Below are positions 1 through 8,373 of a stretch of 64,000 bases of DNA, piece by piece. Both the position numbers and the translations under genes were made by a program. The DNA lies in contig NZ_CP121196.1 in NCBI RefSeq assembly GCF_039994875.1, positions 3,348,001 to 3,412,000 on the forward strand, given 5' to 3'. Origin of the DNA: Telmatobacter sp. DSM 110680. Its GTDB lineage: Bacteria; Acidobacteriota; Terriglobia; Terriglobales; Acidobacteriaceae. Every line of letters starts with the position of its first letter. The stretch's first letter is position 1. The notes beneath the pieces are model-generated. The model made no database searches and was not told the DNA's origin. It worked only from the letters and a program-made list of their open reading frames with translations.

Positions 1-1113
1 TACCTCGAGAGATCGCAATTCGACCCCGTTCGATGCCGGCGGCGGATTGAATGACAGCGCGTAGTACCAGTCGGCATCATCAAACAATTTGCCGAGGTCA
101 GCGGAAATGTCATTGCTGTTTGACATCACGCGGCCGCCGGTTTGCCGAGCCAGTATCGGAAGTCCAAGTGAACTCGGTCCAGCGCTCAAGGGAGACGCGG
201 CTCCTGCAGGGAGTGTTTGCTGATCTACGCGTGTGAGTTCTGCGGAAAGGTTAGGATCGTGCACTCCAAGGGCATCCAGCGTGACCTGCGAGGCGCGAAG
301 GTCGTTGAGGATGTTGACAAGCTCATCTGAATAAGACTTGCGAGCTTTGGGCGACAGTTGTGCAAAGTCAATATCGGACGGCAGCGGCCATCCGGCGCCC
401 ACCCAAACGAAAATTGTGCGGCCACCGACGTGGCGTTGTTGCTCGGCAATTCCGTCAAGCGCCGCCAGTGAGTCCTTGAAGTGAACTTGGAGGCAATTGG
501 CCACATCCGCTGCATGAGGGCCAACTTCGTTTTGTCCAGGAGTGCCAGCTGCTTCTGCAGCTTTTGCGGCCGAACCGTCAACGGGCGCGCATGCATTGGA
601 ATGCAGATTCTTTGTCATGCTCACGAAGGCTTTGCCAACCGCATTGCGATCTTTTGTAGCTCCGGTCGCCTTCAAGTGGCCGTTTGACCAAAGCACAAAC
701 GAAGTCGGGTACGGTAGCGCGGAGTGGCTCTGGGCGAAATATTTGAAGATGCCGGCCTTCTCAGCCTCTAGAGCCTGCGTCGTGCTGTTTACGGCGTCAA
801 GCAAGATAATGACTTCGGTGGCATCGTTCATCGCTTCGCCGTCGATCGCGTGAAATGCGACCAGCTTGCGGGGCTCATGGTTGTCGAAAATCGCAAAGTC
901 TTTGGCGTCCAGGTCAGTGACGGGCTTACCGGCAGCGTCGGTCACTTGCACGTTGAGAACAATGCGGTGGCTCGCTTGGAACTCGCGTTCGCGGTCTTCC
1001 CTGGTGCGCGTCTTGAGCGTAGGGGTCTGCGCAGCCGCCACTATACAAACGATCGCTAGGGTAGCAACGTATTGAATAAAAGGCCACATTTTCGCTTCAA
1101 CGCTCATGCGCAT
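1..1113 (-). CDS. Exported VWFA-related protein (acidobacterial type), 3' end cut off by the window
   Basis: I read 371 codons on the minus strand, open to the window edge, so the C-terminus is missing. The protein starts with a hydrophobic signal segment (about residues 9-27, then AAAQ), followed by a short beta-rich N-terminal segment with FAIFDNHEPRKLVAF. A VWFA fold begins at VIILLDAVNS, a degenerate MIDAS motif of the kind seen in the acidobacterial VWFA-related family (TIGR03436). Later segments RTIFVWVGAGWPLP and LARQTGGR are also typical. These proteins are presumed periplasmic or outer-surface binding proteins, but their ligands are unknown. The start ATG at 1113 is chosen because it is the first ATG after AGGAGG (about 18 bases upstream, rather far); ATG at 1107 is an alternative. 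The promoter must lie in the 1114-1472 gap, divergent from the propeller gene. Confidence 0.82.
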   Translation of the reverse strand, partial: MRMSVEAKMWPFIQYVATLAIVCIVAAAQTPTLKTRTREDREREFQASHRIVLNVQVTDAAGKPVTDLDAKDFAIFDNHEPRKLVAFHAIDGEAMNDATEVIILLDAVNSTTQALEAEKAGIFKYFAQSHSALPYPTSFVLWSNGHLKATGATKDRNAVGKAFVSMTKNLHSNACAPVDGSAAKAAEAAGTPGQNEVGPHAADVANCLQVHFKDSLAALDGIAEQQRHVGGRTIFVWVGAGWPLPSDIDFAQLSPKARKSYSDELVNILNDLRASQVTLDALGVHDPNLSAELTRVDQQTLPAGAASPLSAGPSSLGLPILARQTGGRVMSNSNDISADLGKLFDDADWYYALSFNPPPASNGVELRSLEV

Positions 1114-1472
1114 ACGATACTCGGACGCTGCCACCTCCTGACAGGTAGCTTGATTGGGAGGCAGAACGTTCTTGATATTTTAGGCCAGGTAGTCATTGCA
1201 ACGCAGTCGGACTGCTACCCGGTATTCAGAAAATCCGGGCGTCAGTTACTACGGCGATCAAGATCGTAACTGAAGACACTTTGTCGTCGCATCTTCCAGC
1301 GCCTATGGTCAGTCCTAGGAGGCAATTCTGCCTGTCTCGTGATCATCATCACAGCCTCATGACGGCGATGGAACTAGCTTCTAACCGTCTATCGGAAGCC
1401 CCTGTTCTCGCTCTGTGATGTGCTTCCGCCTCTGTTTAGCGCGACTTAACAAGCGCAATGCGAGGTGGCTTC
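1114..1472. other. Divergent intergenic region
   Basis: No coding potential was found in about 360 bases. The region separates two divergent genes and should carry both promoters. It contains several short dyads: GCAGTC-g-GACTGC at 1203-1215, a small hairpin AGGCA-attc-TGCCT near 1322-1335, and the CRP-like palindrome listed separately. Confidence 0.6.
1338..1353 (+). promoter_or_regulatory. CRP/FNR-superfamily-like palindrome
   Basis: The sequence CGTGA-TCATCA-TCACA matches the TGTGA-N6-TCACA consensus of CRP-type regulators at 9 of 10 positions. It lies about 120 bases upstream of the propeller gene at 1473. Binding is inferred from the motif only; no crp-like gene is in the window. Confidence 0.35.
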
Positions 1473-2738
1473 ATGGATGAAGAAGTAGCAACGTCCTTCC
1501 CGTCAAATGAATCTCCATCTGCCCGGCCAGAAAAGCCCAGTTGGCTGAATGTTGTTCTATTGGCGGTGGCGCTGGCCGGCTGGATGATTTTCGTCGTGGC
1601 CTGCGTCGGTGGCCCAGCATGGAGTCCCGATGGGTCGAAGATTCTTTTTGGATACTACGATGAGGTAAGCTCTCGTGAGGTCGTCGCCATGTATGACCTC
1701 AGAACGCGCAAGACAAGAGATCTGTTCGCACAATTGATTAGGCGAGACGAGAAGAACGAAGAAAGTTCTATCCTCTCCCCGGCATGGCAATTGAATGGCA
1801 CGCGTGCCTTTGTAGCAATGAGTACAAGCTTGGGTGGAGACTTTCAATGCGTGATTATGTCGATTCCAACCAAGTCGGACGAAGCGGTGCAAGCGTATAA
1901 CTTCGGCAAAAACTCCGCATGTCTCACAATGGCCTGGGCGCCGCAAATTGGAGACTCGCTATATCTCGGCGGCGATGAGGACTTGACGTGGGTGAACCTT
2001 ACGTCAGGCAAGATGGATTCCAAAAGTCTCGACGGTGGGACAGGTTTCCTTTCGGAACAAAACGGGCAGCTCGTTTACATGCGCGGAGTGGAGCGGCCCG
2101 CGCCCACTGTCGACAAAAAGGATGCAACGGAAGACGGTGTAGAGTTCGGGCAGATTGATTTGAATGACATGAGCCGAAAGCCGTTTTTCTCAATGTGGGG
2201 GCAACAAGTCAATGATCTCGGATTGACAGACAACATGGGCGGAGCTTGGGAACCCAATGGAACGCGCATTGCTGTTCCTGGTAAAGGAAGCGATGGCGCG
2301 CGCATCATTCTACTCGATGAGAAAAAGGGTTTTCTTGGCCAGTTCGCCCCGGATGTTGGAGTCAAGCTCGATCGCCTTGGACCGCTGGTTTGGTCTCATG
2401 ACGGCAAAACGCTTTTTGCGCCAGTAATTACCAAAGGCGAACAAGATAAGACCTTTGTATACGATTTAGCCGAAATTCCAATTGAGGGAGCAGCCGGACG
2501 TCTGACGCGAATTGCAGGTTATCACCAGGACTCGACGAAGGAGGATGAGGAAGAAAACATGCTGAACTTCGGCATGCAGGTGTCACTTTCTCCGGATGGA
2601 AAGACCGTTGCAGCAAGTACGGGAGCACTGGGAGATGCCGTTGCAGAGGACGACCGCGGGCTGTACCTGATCGACGTCGCGCATCCTGAACATCGCATTA
2701 CGAAGGTCCACGTGCCTAAGAAAGCAAGGAGGCATTGA
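1473..2738 (+). CDS. Membrane-anchored TolB/WD40-like beta-propeller protein
   Basis: 421 residues. One hydrophobic segment (about residues 24-46) follows a short polar N-terminus; it ends in VVAC, which could be a lipobox, so the protein is either a membrane-anchored or a lipid-anchored extracytoplasmic protein. The rest has repeated propeller-blade signatures: PAWSPDGSKILF (49-60), AWEPNGTRIAV, VWSHDGKTLFA and LSPDGKTVAAS, as in TolB/PD40-type repeats. No catalytic motif is visible; a binding or scaffold role is likely. Start ATG 1473 is preferred to the in-frame ATG at 1458 because GAGGTGG lies 5-6 bases upstream. It is the first gene of a compact operon: the stop overlaps or abuts the DUF2085 gene. 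Confidence 0.8.
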   Translation: MDEEVATSFPSNESPSARPEKPSWLNVVLLAVALAGWMIFVVACVGGPAWSPDGSKILFGYYDEVSSREVVAMYDLRTRKTRDLFAQLIRRDEKNEESSILSPAWQLNGTRAFVAMSTSLGGDFQCVIMSIPTKSDEAVQAYNFGKNSACLTMAWAPQIGDSLYLGGDEDLTWVNLTSGKMDSKSLDGGTGFLSEQNGQLVYMRGVERPAPTVDKKDATEDGVEFGQIDLNDMSRKPFFSMWGQQVNDLGLTDNMGGAWEPNGTRIAVPGKGSDGARIILLDEKKGFLGQFAPDVGVKLDRLGPLVWSHDGKTLFAPVITKGEQDKTFVYDLAEIPIEGAAGRLTRIAGYHQDSTKEDEEENMLNFGMQVSLSPDGKTVAASTGALGDAVAEDDRGLYLIDVAHPEHRITKVHVPKKARRH

Positions 2739-2749
2739 ACATTGTCGGG

Positions 2750-3310
2750 ATGAACGCCATGAACTTCTTGAAGGAAGTTTTCTCGTATATCTGCGGACAG
2801 CAACACAACTGGGTTCTTGGCGGGGTAACTTTGCCTTGCTGCCAGCGATGTACGGGATTGTATGTGGGAGCGTGTTTCGCGCTTATTTTCGTCGTGGTAT
2901 TTCGTCCGAGGCCCAGTGCATTCCAGTACTGGATACATGGCGCGTTCATGCTGGCCATGTTTCCCTTTGGTTTTCATCTCGTGGAGCATGGCGGTCTGGT
3001 GCGGACATTTACGGGCATGCTGTTTGCGATGGGGCTTGTCTACTATCTTGCGCTGAATCCATTCTCCGCCTGGAACGTGTGGAGGGATTTACGCACCTCG
3101 CTGATGGTGGCGTATCTCTCACTGATTGCTGCAGCCGCCGTACTATTGCTCGTTATGGTGTATACGGGTGGCGTGATAACCGGCCTGTTTCTTACAGCAC
3201 TTGCCGCACTCGGACTGGCTGTTCTTGTACTTCTTACGCTATCGAATCTGATCGTGCTGCCAGGGATTCTTCGACTGCTGTTCCGTCGATCAATTCCGTC
3301 GCCACCATGA
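2750..3310 (+). CDS. DUF2085 family membrane protein
   Basis: About 186 residues and strongly hydrophobic, with four to five predicted membrane segments. The N-terminal part has the DUF2085 hallmark, a cysteine-rich LPCCQRCTGLYVG preceded by a conserved His (QQHNW); these Cys/His residues could bind a metal at the membrane, but the function of the family is unknown. The start is uncertain: AAGGAGG ends at 2732, followed by an in-frame TTG at 2735 (very short spacing, overlapping the upstream stop) and by ATG at 2750 (long spacing). The ORF ends with an ATGA overlap with the radical SAM gene, so the two are probably translationally coupled. The pairing of DUF2085 with a radical SAM enzyme is what makes the locus unusual. 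Confidence 0.78.
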   Translation: MNAMNFLKEVFSYICGQQHNWVLGGVTLPCCQRCTGLYVGACFALIFVVVFRPRPSAFQYWIHGAFMLAMFPFGFHLVEHGGLVRTFTGMLFAMGLVYYLALNPFSAWNVWRDLRTSLMVAYLSLIAAAAVLLLVMVYTGGVITGLFLTALAALGLAVLVLLTLSNLIVLPGILRLLFRRSIPSPP

Positions 3311-4779
3311 AACCGCTCTTCCTGTTTGTTCGCCCGCCGCGACCGCTGTGGCCCTTCAACGGACCGAGCACGGCCTTTTGGCCACCTCTAGCGTTCGCTT
3401 CAATGGCTGCTGCACTGCGCCAGCATGTTCCGGAGATTCGCGTTGCTATCCTCGACGCTCCGGCGTTATCGATGGGCTGGTCGACGCTTACCCAGATCCT
3501 TATATCTCTGAAACCTGATTGCATCGGGATTGGAGAGGAAGCGGTGAGCTGTGTCGAGGGACTTAGGATTGCGCGCCTCGCTAAAGGACTGGGAGCACGC
3601 GTTGTCGCTGGCGGATGCTTCTTCTCGCAGGTCGCTGCCCAGGTGTTGGCCACAGGGTTGGTGGATGTAGTGGTGCATGGCGAAGGCGAAATCACTGTAG
3701 TCGAATTGATGCGAGCAATGCTGGCGAAGGATGTGAAGGCGCTTCGCTGCGTAGACGGAATTTCTTACCTTGATGGCGAAGAGGTAGTGTTCACAGGGTC
3801 TCGCGTACTCCTCGCCAATCTCGATAACTTACCGTTTCCTGCTTATGATCTTTTACCGATGGAGAAATACGGAGCACACAGCCGGCATCACCCGAACTTC
3901 ACAAGCATTGAGGCAAGTCGCGGATGCACGCACGGCTGCGAGTTCTGCGTGCTGTGGCGGCAGATGGGCCGCTTCGACGCGCAGCGCCAGGTTCCATGTC
4001 TGCGCGTGAAGTCGCCGGAACGACTACTGGATGAGATCAGGATTCTGATGGATCGCTATGGACGGCGATATCTCGGCTGGGTCGATCCGTGCTTCAATGC
4101 AGATCCCCACACGAGTGCTCGGCTGGCGATAGGTCAAAGCGCCTGGGTGCGTGCTGACTATGTAGTTCGCGACGATTCTTCCGGTGCGCTGAAGTTGTGT
4201 TGTGAAGCTGGATGGAACGAAGCCTATCTTGGCATAGAGCGGCTCGATCATAAGGAATTGGCGCGGCTCGGCAAAGGCAACCTGCATGGCGAGGTCGACT
4301 GCGCTGTGCAACTGCTGCGCGCGCAATACCCACAAGTCATTACTTTCGGAAGTCTCATATATGGATTGCCTGCGGATACTCCACAAAGCGTGCGGGCCCT
4401 GTTTCAAGCTGCAGAGAAACTGAATATCGACCAGCTCTTCTTTATCCCTCTCACGCCGCTGCCAGGGACGCCCGCGTGGAAATCGCGGATGTGGGACACG
4501 ACCGGCAATGCATTCCGGAGCTTCGACTTCATTCCTCGACCAGGTAACGACGAATTGATGGCTGAACTGGCACGCGAGATCGCGAGAAGCTATCTGTTCG
4601 ATTGGTCTTCAACACGGTTTGGCAAAGTGCTCTCAGACCTGTTGGACAGCAACGCGCGCCGCCGCGGAATCTGCTGGAATCTCCTATGGCGATCGTTGCC
4701 GTTGATGCTTTCCACCGCATTTAAGTGGAATACAAAAGCATCGGGAGGGATGGTCTATCCCGCCTGGTACGAGAGCTGA
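3307..4779 (+). CDS. B12-binding-domain radical SAM protein
   Basis: 490 residues. Residues 1-170 form a Rossmann-like cobalamin-binding domain (DCIGIGEEAVSC, VVAGGCFFSQ, DVVVHGEGE); the DxHxxG motif for His-on cobalamin is not visible. The radical SAM core starts at SRGCTHGCEFC, giving the CxxxCxxC ligands of the [4Fe-4S] cluster, and continues through WVDPCFNADP, YLGIERLDHKEL and FIPLTPLPGTP. The overall plan resembles class B methyltransferase-like or anaerobic cyclase-like radical SAM enzymes; the substrate cannot be told. The reading frame is open further upstream, but the ATG at 3307 is right: it forms an ATGA overlap with the DUF2085 stop and its protein starts with the expected MKPLFLFVRPP. 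It is the last gene of the three-gene operon. Confidence 0.88.
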   Translation: MKPLFLFVRPPRPLWPFNGPSTAFWPPLAFASMAAALRQHVPEIRVAILDAPALSMGWSTLTQILISLKPDCIGIGEEAVSCVEGLRIARLAKGLGARVVAGGCFFSQVAAQVLATGLVDVVVHGEGEITVVELMRAMLAKDVKALRCVDGISYLDGEEVVFTGSRVLLANLDNLPFPAYDLLPMEKYGAHSRHHPNFTSIEASRGCTHGCEFCVLWRQMGRFDAQRQVPCLRVKSPERLLDEIRILMDRYGRRYLGWVDPCFNADPHTSARLAIGQSAWVRADYVVRDDSSGALKLCCEAGWNEAYLGIERLDHKELARLGKGNLHGEVDCAVQLLRAQYPQVITFGSLIYGLPADTPQSVRALFQAAEKLNIDQLFFIPLTPLPGTPAWKSRMWDTTGNAFRSFDFIPRPGNDELMAELAREIARSYLFDWSSTRFGKVLSDLLDSNARRRGICWNLLWRSLPLMLSTAFKWNTKASGGMVYPAWYES

Positions 4780-4816
4780 TCTCAAGCTGAATGGAAGTGG
4801 GCGAGGGAAGTCGAGA

Positions 4817-6730
4817 TTATCCGAATAGAGCAGTAATGATGTGGTTGACGGCGAAGGCGGAGACATACGCCAGCACCAGCATGTAGCCGAACTGCAGAGC
4901 GGGCCACTTCCAGCTATTGGTTTCGCGGCGAACCACGGCCATGGTGGAAGTGCACTGCATGGCGAAAGCAAAGAAGATCATCAGGGCCACAGCTCCGCCA
5001 AGTTTCATGTCAGTGTGCAAAGCGGCTTGCAGATGCATGGTCTGCGTTTCAGGGTCGGCGCCGTAAAGCGTCCCCATGGTGGAGACCATGACTTCGCGCG
5101 CCAACACGCTGGAAATGAGACCGATGCCGACCTTCCAGTTGAAGCCCAGGGGCGCGATGGCTGGCTCAATGAAATGTCCCAGCTTGCCGACAACGCTGTC
5201 GGCGAGTTCCGGAGCAGTGTAGTGGCCGTTCGCCATCGGCACCGGCGGAATGTGCGCCAGCAGCCACAGAGCCAGCGTTACGCAGAGAATGACTGTCCCG
5301 GCCTGGCGTAGAAATACTTTGGCGCGATCTACAAGTCGCAAAGCCAGCGAGCGGATCGTGGGCATACGGTATTGCGGCAGCTCGAGGATGAAGGGTGCTT
5401 CGCTGGACTTGAGGATGGAACTCTTGAGCAAACGCGCTGTAGTCATGGCAGCGACGAATCCTGCAAGGTAAAGGCCGAGCATGACGATGGTGCGAAGGCC
5501 GAGGAATCCGTGAAGAAACACAATATTCGGGATGAATGCTGCGATAAGCAGCATATACACGGGCAGACGCGCGGAGCAGGTCATGAACGGCGTGACAAGG
5601 ATGGTAGCGAAGCGGTCGCGTTTGTTCTCAATGGTGCGCGTTGCCATGATGGCAGGCACTGCGCAGGCGTAAGCCGAGAGCAGCGGAATGAATGCCTTTC
5701 CATTGAGGCCGATGGTGCGCATCACGCGGTCCGCGATTAGCGCTGCCCGGGCAAGATAGCCGGAGTCTTCCAGAATTCCGATGAAAAGAAAGAGAAGCAG
5801 AATCTGCGGCAGGAAGACAAGCACCGATGAGATGCCCTTCCATGCGCCGTCAAGGATAAGCGATTGTAACCACCCCGCGGGAAGCAGCGGACGAACCAGT
5901 GAACCCATTTTGGCGAGAATGTCGCCGAAGCCGTCGCTCATAGGCTGGCCGATCGAGAAGACCACTTCAAACACGCCGATGACGACAACCAGAAAGAGGA
6001 GCGGTCCCCAGATACGATGGAGCAGGATGTTGTCGAGCTTGCGGCTGTTCTCTGCCGATAGCGGAGCCTTGTAGCCGGTATTGCGGCTGACCTGAGCAGC
6101 CCATGTATGAGTGCTGGCCGCGTTGCCAAGAACCGGAAGCGAGAGCGGCTGCTGAGCGGCTTGTGGCGAGGCGTGCTGATTCAGGAATAGAGGAACTGCA
6201 TCAAGTCCCGTGCCATGGACGGCGCTGATGAGAGCTACCGGTGCTCCAAGTTCCTTGGCGAGCTTAAGGGGATCGATGATGCCGCCGCGCGACTCCATCA
6301 AGTCGCTCATGTTGAGCAGCACAAGAGTGGGTAGGCCAAGAGCGAGCACCGGGGCAGCAAGCATCAGCTGGCGCGTCAGGTGCAGAGAATCGAGAACCAG
6401 GAGCACGGCGTCGGGCTTGGGAGTGCCCGGCATATTGCCTTTCAAAACATCGATCGAAACCCGCGCGTCTTCAGAGTACGGTGTCAGCGAATAGACGCCC
6501 GGAAGATCGATAAGCGTGAGGTCTTCGCGGCCCACACCAGCCATCAGCCCGGAGCGCTGCTCAACGGTGACGCCGGGATAGTTGGCGACTTTCTGACGTA
6601 AACCCGTGAGGCGATTGAAGAGCGTGGATTTGCCGGAGTTAGGCGGACCGATGAGCACAACCGTGCTCAGATCTCCAGTGCGAGGAGCGGTTGGGGCTGC
6701 AAAAGCCGGCGTCTCGCAGCAGGCATTCAT
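4817..6730 (-). CDS. feoB: Ferrous iron transport protein B
   Basis: 637 residues. The N-terminal G domain has G1 GPPNSGKS (28-35), G2 YPGVT (51-55), G3 DLPG (75-78) and G4 NMSD (about 140). It is followed by a membrane part with about eight segments holding the two Gate regions and the characteristic PLLSAYACAVPAIMATR and LLSVLAREVMVS-like (SSVLAREVMVS) motifs. It imports Fe2+ across the inner membrane, driven or gated by GTP hydrolysis. It is shorter than the roughly 770-residue E. coli protein, mainly by a short helical linker after the G domain. The start ATG overlaps the feoA stop (ATGA), so the two are translationally coupled. Confidence 0.95.
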   Translation of the reverse strand: MNACCETPAFAAPTAPRTGDLSTVVLIGPPNSGKSTLFNRLTGLRQKVANYPGVTVEQRSGLMAGVGREDLTLIDLPGVYSLTPYSEDARVSIDVLKGNMPGTPKPDAVLLVLDSLHLTRQLMLAAPVLALGLPTLVLLNMSDLMESRGGIIDPLKLAKELGAPVALISAVHGTGLDAVPLFLNQHASPQAAQQPLSLPVLGNAASTHTWAAQVSRNTGYKAPLSAENSRKLDNILLHRIWGPLLFLVVVIGVFEVVFSIGQPMSDGFGDILAKMGSLVRPLLPAGWLQSLILDGAWKGISSVLVFLPQILLLFLFIGILEDSGYLARAALIADRVMRTIGLNGKAFIPLLSAYACAVPAIMATRTIENKRDRFATILVTPFMTCSARLPVYMLLIAAFIPNIVFLHGFLGLRTIVMLGLYLAGFVAAMTTARLLKSSILKSSEAPFILELPQYRMPTIRSLALRLVDRAKVFLRQAGTVILCVTLALWLLAHIPPVPMANGHYTAPELADSVVGKLGHFIEPAIAPLGFNWKVGIGLISSVLAREVMVSTMGTLYGADPETQTMHLQAALHTDMKLGGAVALMIFFAFAMQCTSTMAVVRRETNSWKWPALQFGYMLVLAYVSAFAVNHIITALFG

Positions 6731-7071
6731 CGCGTAACACCGGCGAATTCATGAATCTCAGATTGGTCTTGGCGCGCGCTTTGAGAGCGGGTTTTTGCGG
6801 CAATCTTCTCCAGTTCCGCATCAATTTCCACTTGCGACGTATCAGACGACGTGCGAACTCGGATAGCCTCAGCCGTTTCGCGCCGAAGAGCGATCTGCAT
6901 GCCGTCTATACCGTACACGGTGGGATCACCTGCCGGGGCGCGGCGGAGTACTGTAACCTGCGCGTTGGGGACGAAGCCCATATGCATGAGGTAGTTCTGA
7001 ACGGAGTCGGGGAGATTGAGGGCGACCAGCGTCGCTGTTTCTCCGATGTGCAGATCCGTAAGTACGCTCAC
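6727..7071 (-). CDS. feoA: FeoA-domain protein
   Basis: About 114 residues. The SH3-like FeoA domain spans roughly residues 1-75 (LTDLHIGETATLVAL, LMHMGFVPNAQVTVL, DPTVYGIDGMQIALR), with a charged C-terminal tail of about 35 residues. FeoA is a small cytosolic partner that supports FeoB. The reading frame stays open up to 7206, but I choose the GTG at 7071: GGGAG lies 8 bases upstream, the product starts directly at the conserved domain, and two operator-like palindromes (7117-7160) would otherwise lie inside the gene. It is the first gene of feoAB. Confidence 0.85.
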   Translation of the reverse strand: MSVLTDLHIGETATLVALNLPDSVQNYLMHMGFVPNAQVTVLRRAPAGDPTVYGIDGMQIALRRETAEAIRVRTSSDTSQVEIDAELEKIAAKTRSQSARQDQSEIHEFAGVTR

Positions 7072-7116
7072 CTGCCGAACTCCCACCGGCTGCCGAAAAT
7101 GCAGCACCCTATAAGT

Positions 7117-7160
7117 ACGACCAGAATGGTCTGAATTAAGTATACGACCAATTTGGTCGG
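7117..7160 (-). promoter_or_regulatory. feoAB promoter/operator with two palindromes
   Basis: Two dyads of the same sequence family lie 27 bp apart (centre to centre): GACCA-gaa-TGGTC at 7119-7131 and CGACCA-att-TGGTCG at 7145-7159. They sit 48-88 bases upstream of the chosen feoA start; on the minus strand the first abuts a TACTTATAG box that may be the -10. This placement fits repression by an iron- or Fe-S-sensing dimer. The GACC-N3-GGTC form is unlike an E. coli Fur box and is closer in style to Rrf2-family or DtxR-family sites, but the regulator is not identified. Confidence 0.6.
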
Positions 7161-7329
7161 AATCGCAAATACTACTCGGGATTGGTCCTGCTTGATGAGA
7201 TGTCACGGCCCGACCCCCTGGAAGGCTGCTCTGGCAATCTGCCTCTGCCTACCTTATCGACCCCTTCAAAACTCACTTCAACGCTCACCGGATTTGTGGC
7301 TATTCTTATCCGGGGAAGTTCTTAGAAGA

Positions 7330-7345
7330 TGTGATTTGGGTCACC
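7330..7345 (+). promoter_or_regulatory. CRP/FNR-superfamily-like palindrome
   Basis: TGTGA-TTTGGG-TCACC matches TGTGA-N6-TCACA at 9 of 10 positions. It lies 56-71 bases upstream of the gene at 7401, a typical distance for an activator site near -41 to -61. It resembles the site at 1338-1353. Binding is inferred only. Confidence 0.4.
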
Positions 7346-7400
7346 TAATGCGTACCTCGGCCACGATCGGTTTAGGGAGTTCTAAGCGAGGGGGAAGATC

Positions 7401-7691
7401 ATGAATGCGAGCAAGTTCCGCGCATCGGCGAAGGAGCAAATTCCGCCCGAGGGGTTAACTGCCCCACTGGCTGCACTGTGGTGGGATGCTAAGGGCGAGT
7501 GGGCCCAGGCGCACGCGCTGGTGGACGAACTTGAGACTGCGGAAGGGATGGCGGTTCACGCCTACCTTCACCGCAAGGAGGGTTCGTTGTCAAACGCGGA
7601 TTATTGGTACCAGCGAGCCGGGCGGAACTTCTACAGGCCTTCCCTTGAGGACGAATGGGCGGCACTTGTAACGGGGTTGTCGGGGAGCTAG
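7401..7691 (+). CDS. Conserved hypothetical protein
   Basis: 96 residues, soluble, no signal peptide. The start ATG is preceded by GAGGGGGAAG. The core AHALVDELETAEGMAVHAYL and the C-terminal LSNADYWYQRAGR are rich in Trp/Tyr/His and resemble a small family I know from acidobacterial and proteobacterial genomes as unnamed hypothetical proteins. The helical pattern recalls a single tetratricopeptide-like hairpin. The gene stands alone on its strand with a CRP-like site upstream. No function can be assigned. Confidence 0.7.
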   Translation: MNASKFRASAKEQIPPEGLTAPLAALWWDAKGEWAQAHALVDELETAEGMAVHAYLHRKEGSLSNADYWYQRAGRNFYRPSLEDEWAALVTGLSGS

Positions 7692-7760
7692 TGTGCCAAT
7701 TTGGTAGTTCAGCACACGGCGACTACACGCAAGCACCACCTCGAGGCAAATGGATGCCAG

Positions 7761-8267
7761 TTATCGGTTGTGCAGCGGCCGGGCCATCCGCCTCATCACG
7801 TTTTTGGGAGAGGAATGCGACTCGCTTTTGATTCGATACGGCAGATACGCCACAACAGCGATATTGATGACAAGCACGAGCATCTTGATCGCGGTTGGAT
7901 GGTGAACGATCTCGTAAATCTCAACTGGCACCAGCGAAGACGTGATGATCACAGTGAACCACTCGGCCCAGCGTTTCATCAGCCACAAGCCAATGCCTTC
8001 CGTGAGGAAGAGGCCGGCGTAGATGAAGCTGACTATGCTGAATTCCCTGAACTTGTGAGGTGAAAGGTGAGCGGCCTTCTCTATCGCGTGACTGATGAGT
8101 CGACTGCCGGGATCGAAGCCGCACATCGCAACCCAGTGTTCCAGTTGCTCGCCCACATCCTTATGAATCAACCTGAGAATTCCGAAGCCAACGACGATAA
8201 GCGACGCCGCTTTGAACAGCTTGAAGACGGCGATAAGTCGAATGAGTCCGCTGTGGGGTTGGTTCAT
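7761..8267 (-). CDS. DUF2127 family membrane protein
   Basis: 168 residues with about four hydrophobic segments (residues 8-28, 75-95, 103-122, 127-147). The N-terminal RLIAVFKLFKAASLIVVGFG and the later YAGLFLTEGIGLWLMKRWAE are typical of DUF2127, a family of small inner-membrane proteins of unknown role. It lies downstream of, and on the same strand as, the MpaB-like gene with a gap of about 100 bases. A perfect 12-base palindrome lies just upstream of its start. Confidence 0.82.
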   Translation of the reverse strand: MNQPHSGLIRLIAVFKLFKAASLIVVGFGILRLIHKDVGEQLEHWVAMCGFDPGSRLISHAIEKAAHLSPHKFREFSIVSFIYAGLFLTEGIGLWLMKRWAEWFTVIITSSLVPVEIYEIVHHPTAIKMLVLVINIAVVAYLPYRIKSESHSSPKNVMRRMARPLHNR

Positions 8268-8281
8268 CAGCTTAAACTTGT

Positions 8282-8293
8282 TCTCTTAAGAGA
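8282..8293. promoter_or_regulatory. Perfect 12-base palindrome upstream of the DUF2127 gene
   Basis: TCTCTTAAGAGA lies 15-26 bases upstream of the start at 8267, where a repressor could block transcription or translation. No known motif is recognised. Confidence 0.25.
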
Positions 8294-8373
8294 GCAGTTT
8301 TGCGCCGTGCAGTTGCCTGGACGCGCGAGCAATCTCCAATACTTACGTTGCTCATTGCAATCAGAGCTACTGA

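Noticed and set aside
2836..3306. N-terminal extension of the radical SAM frame
   Set aside because: The extra 157 residues overlap the DUF2085 gene in another frame and show no domain; ATG 3307 fits the family start.
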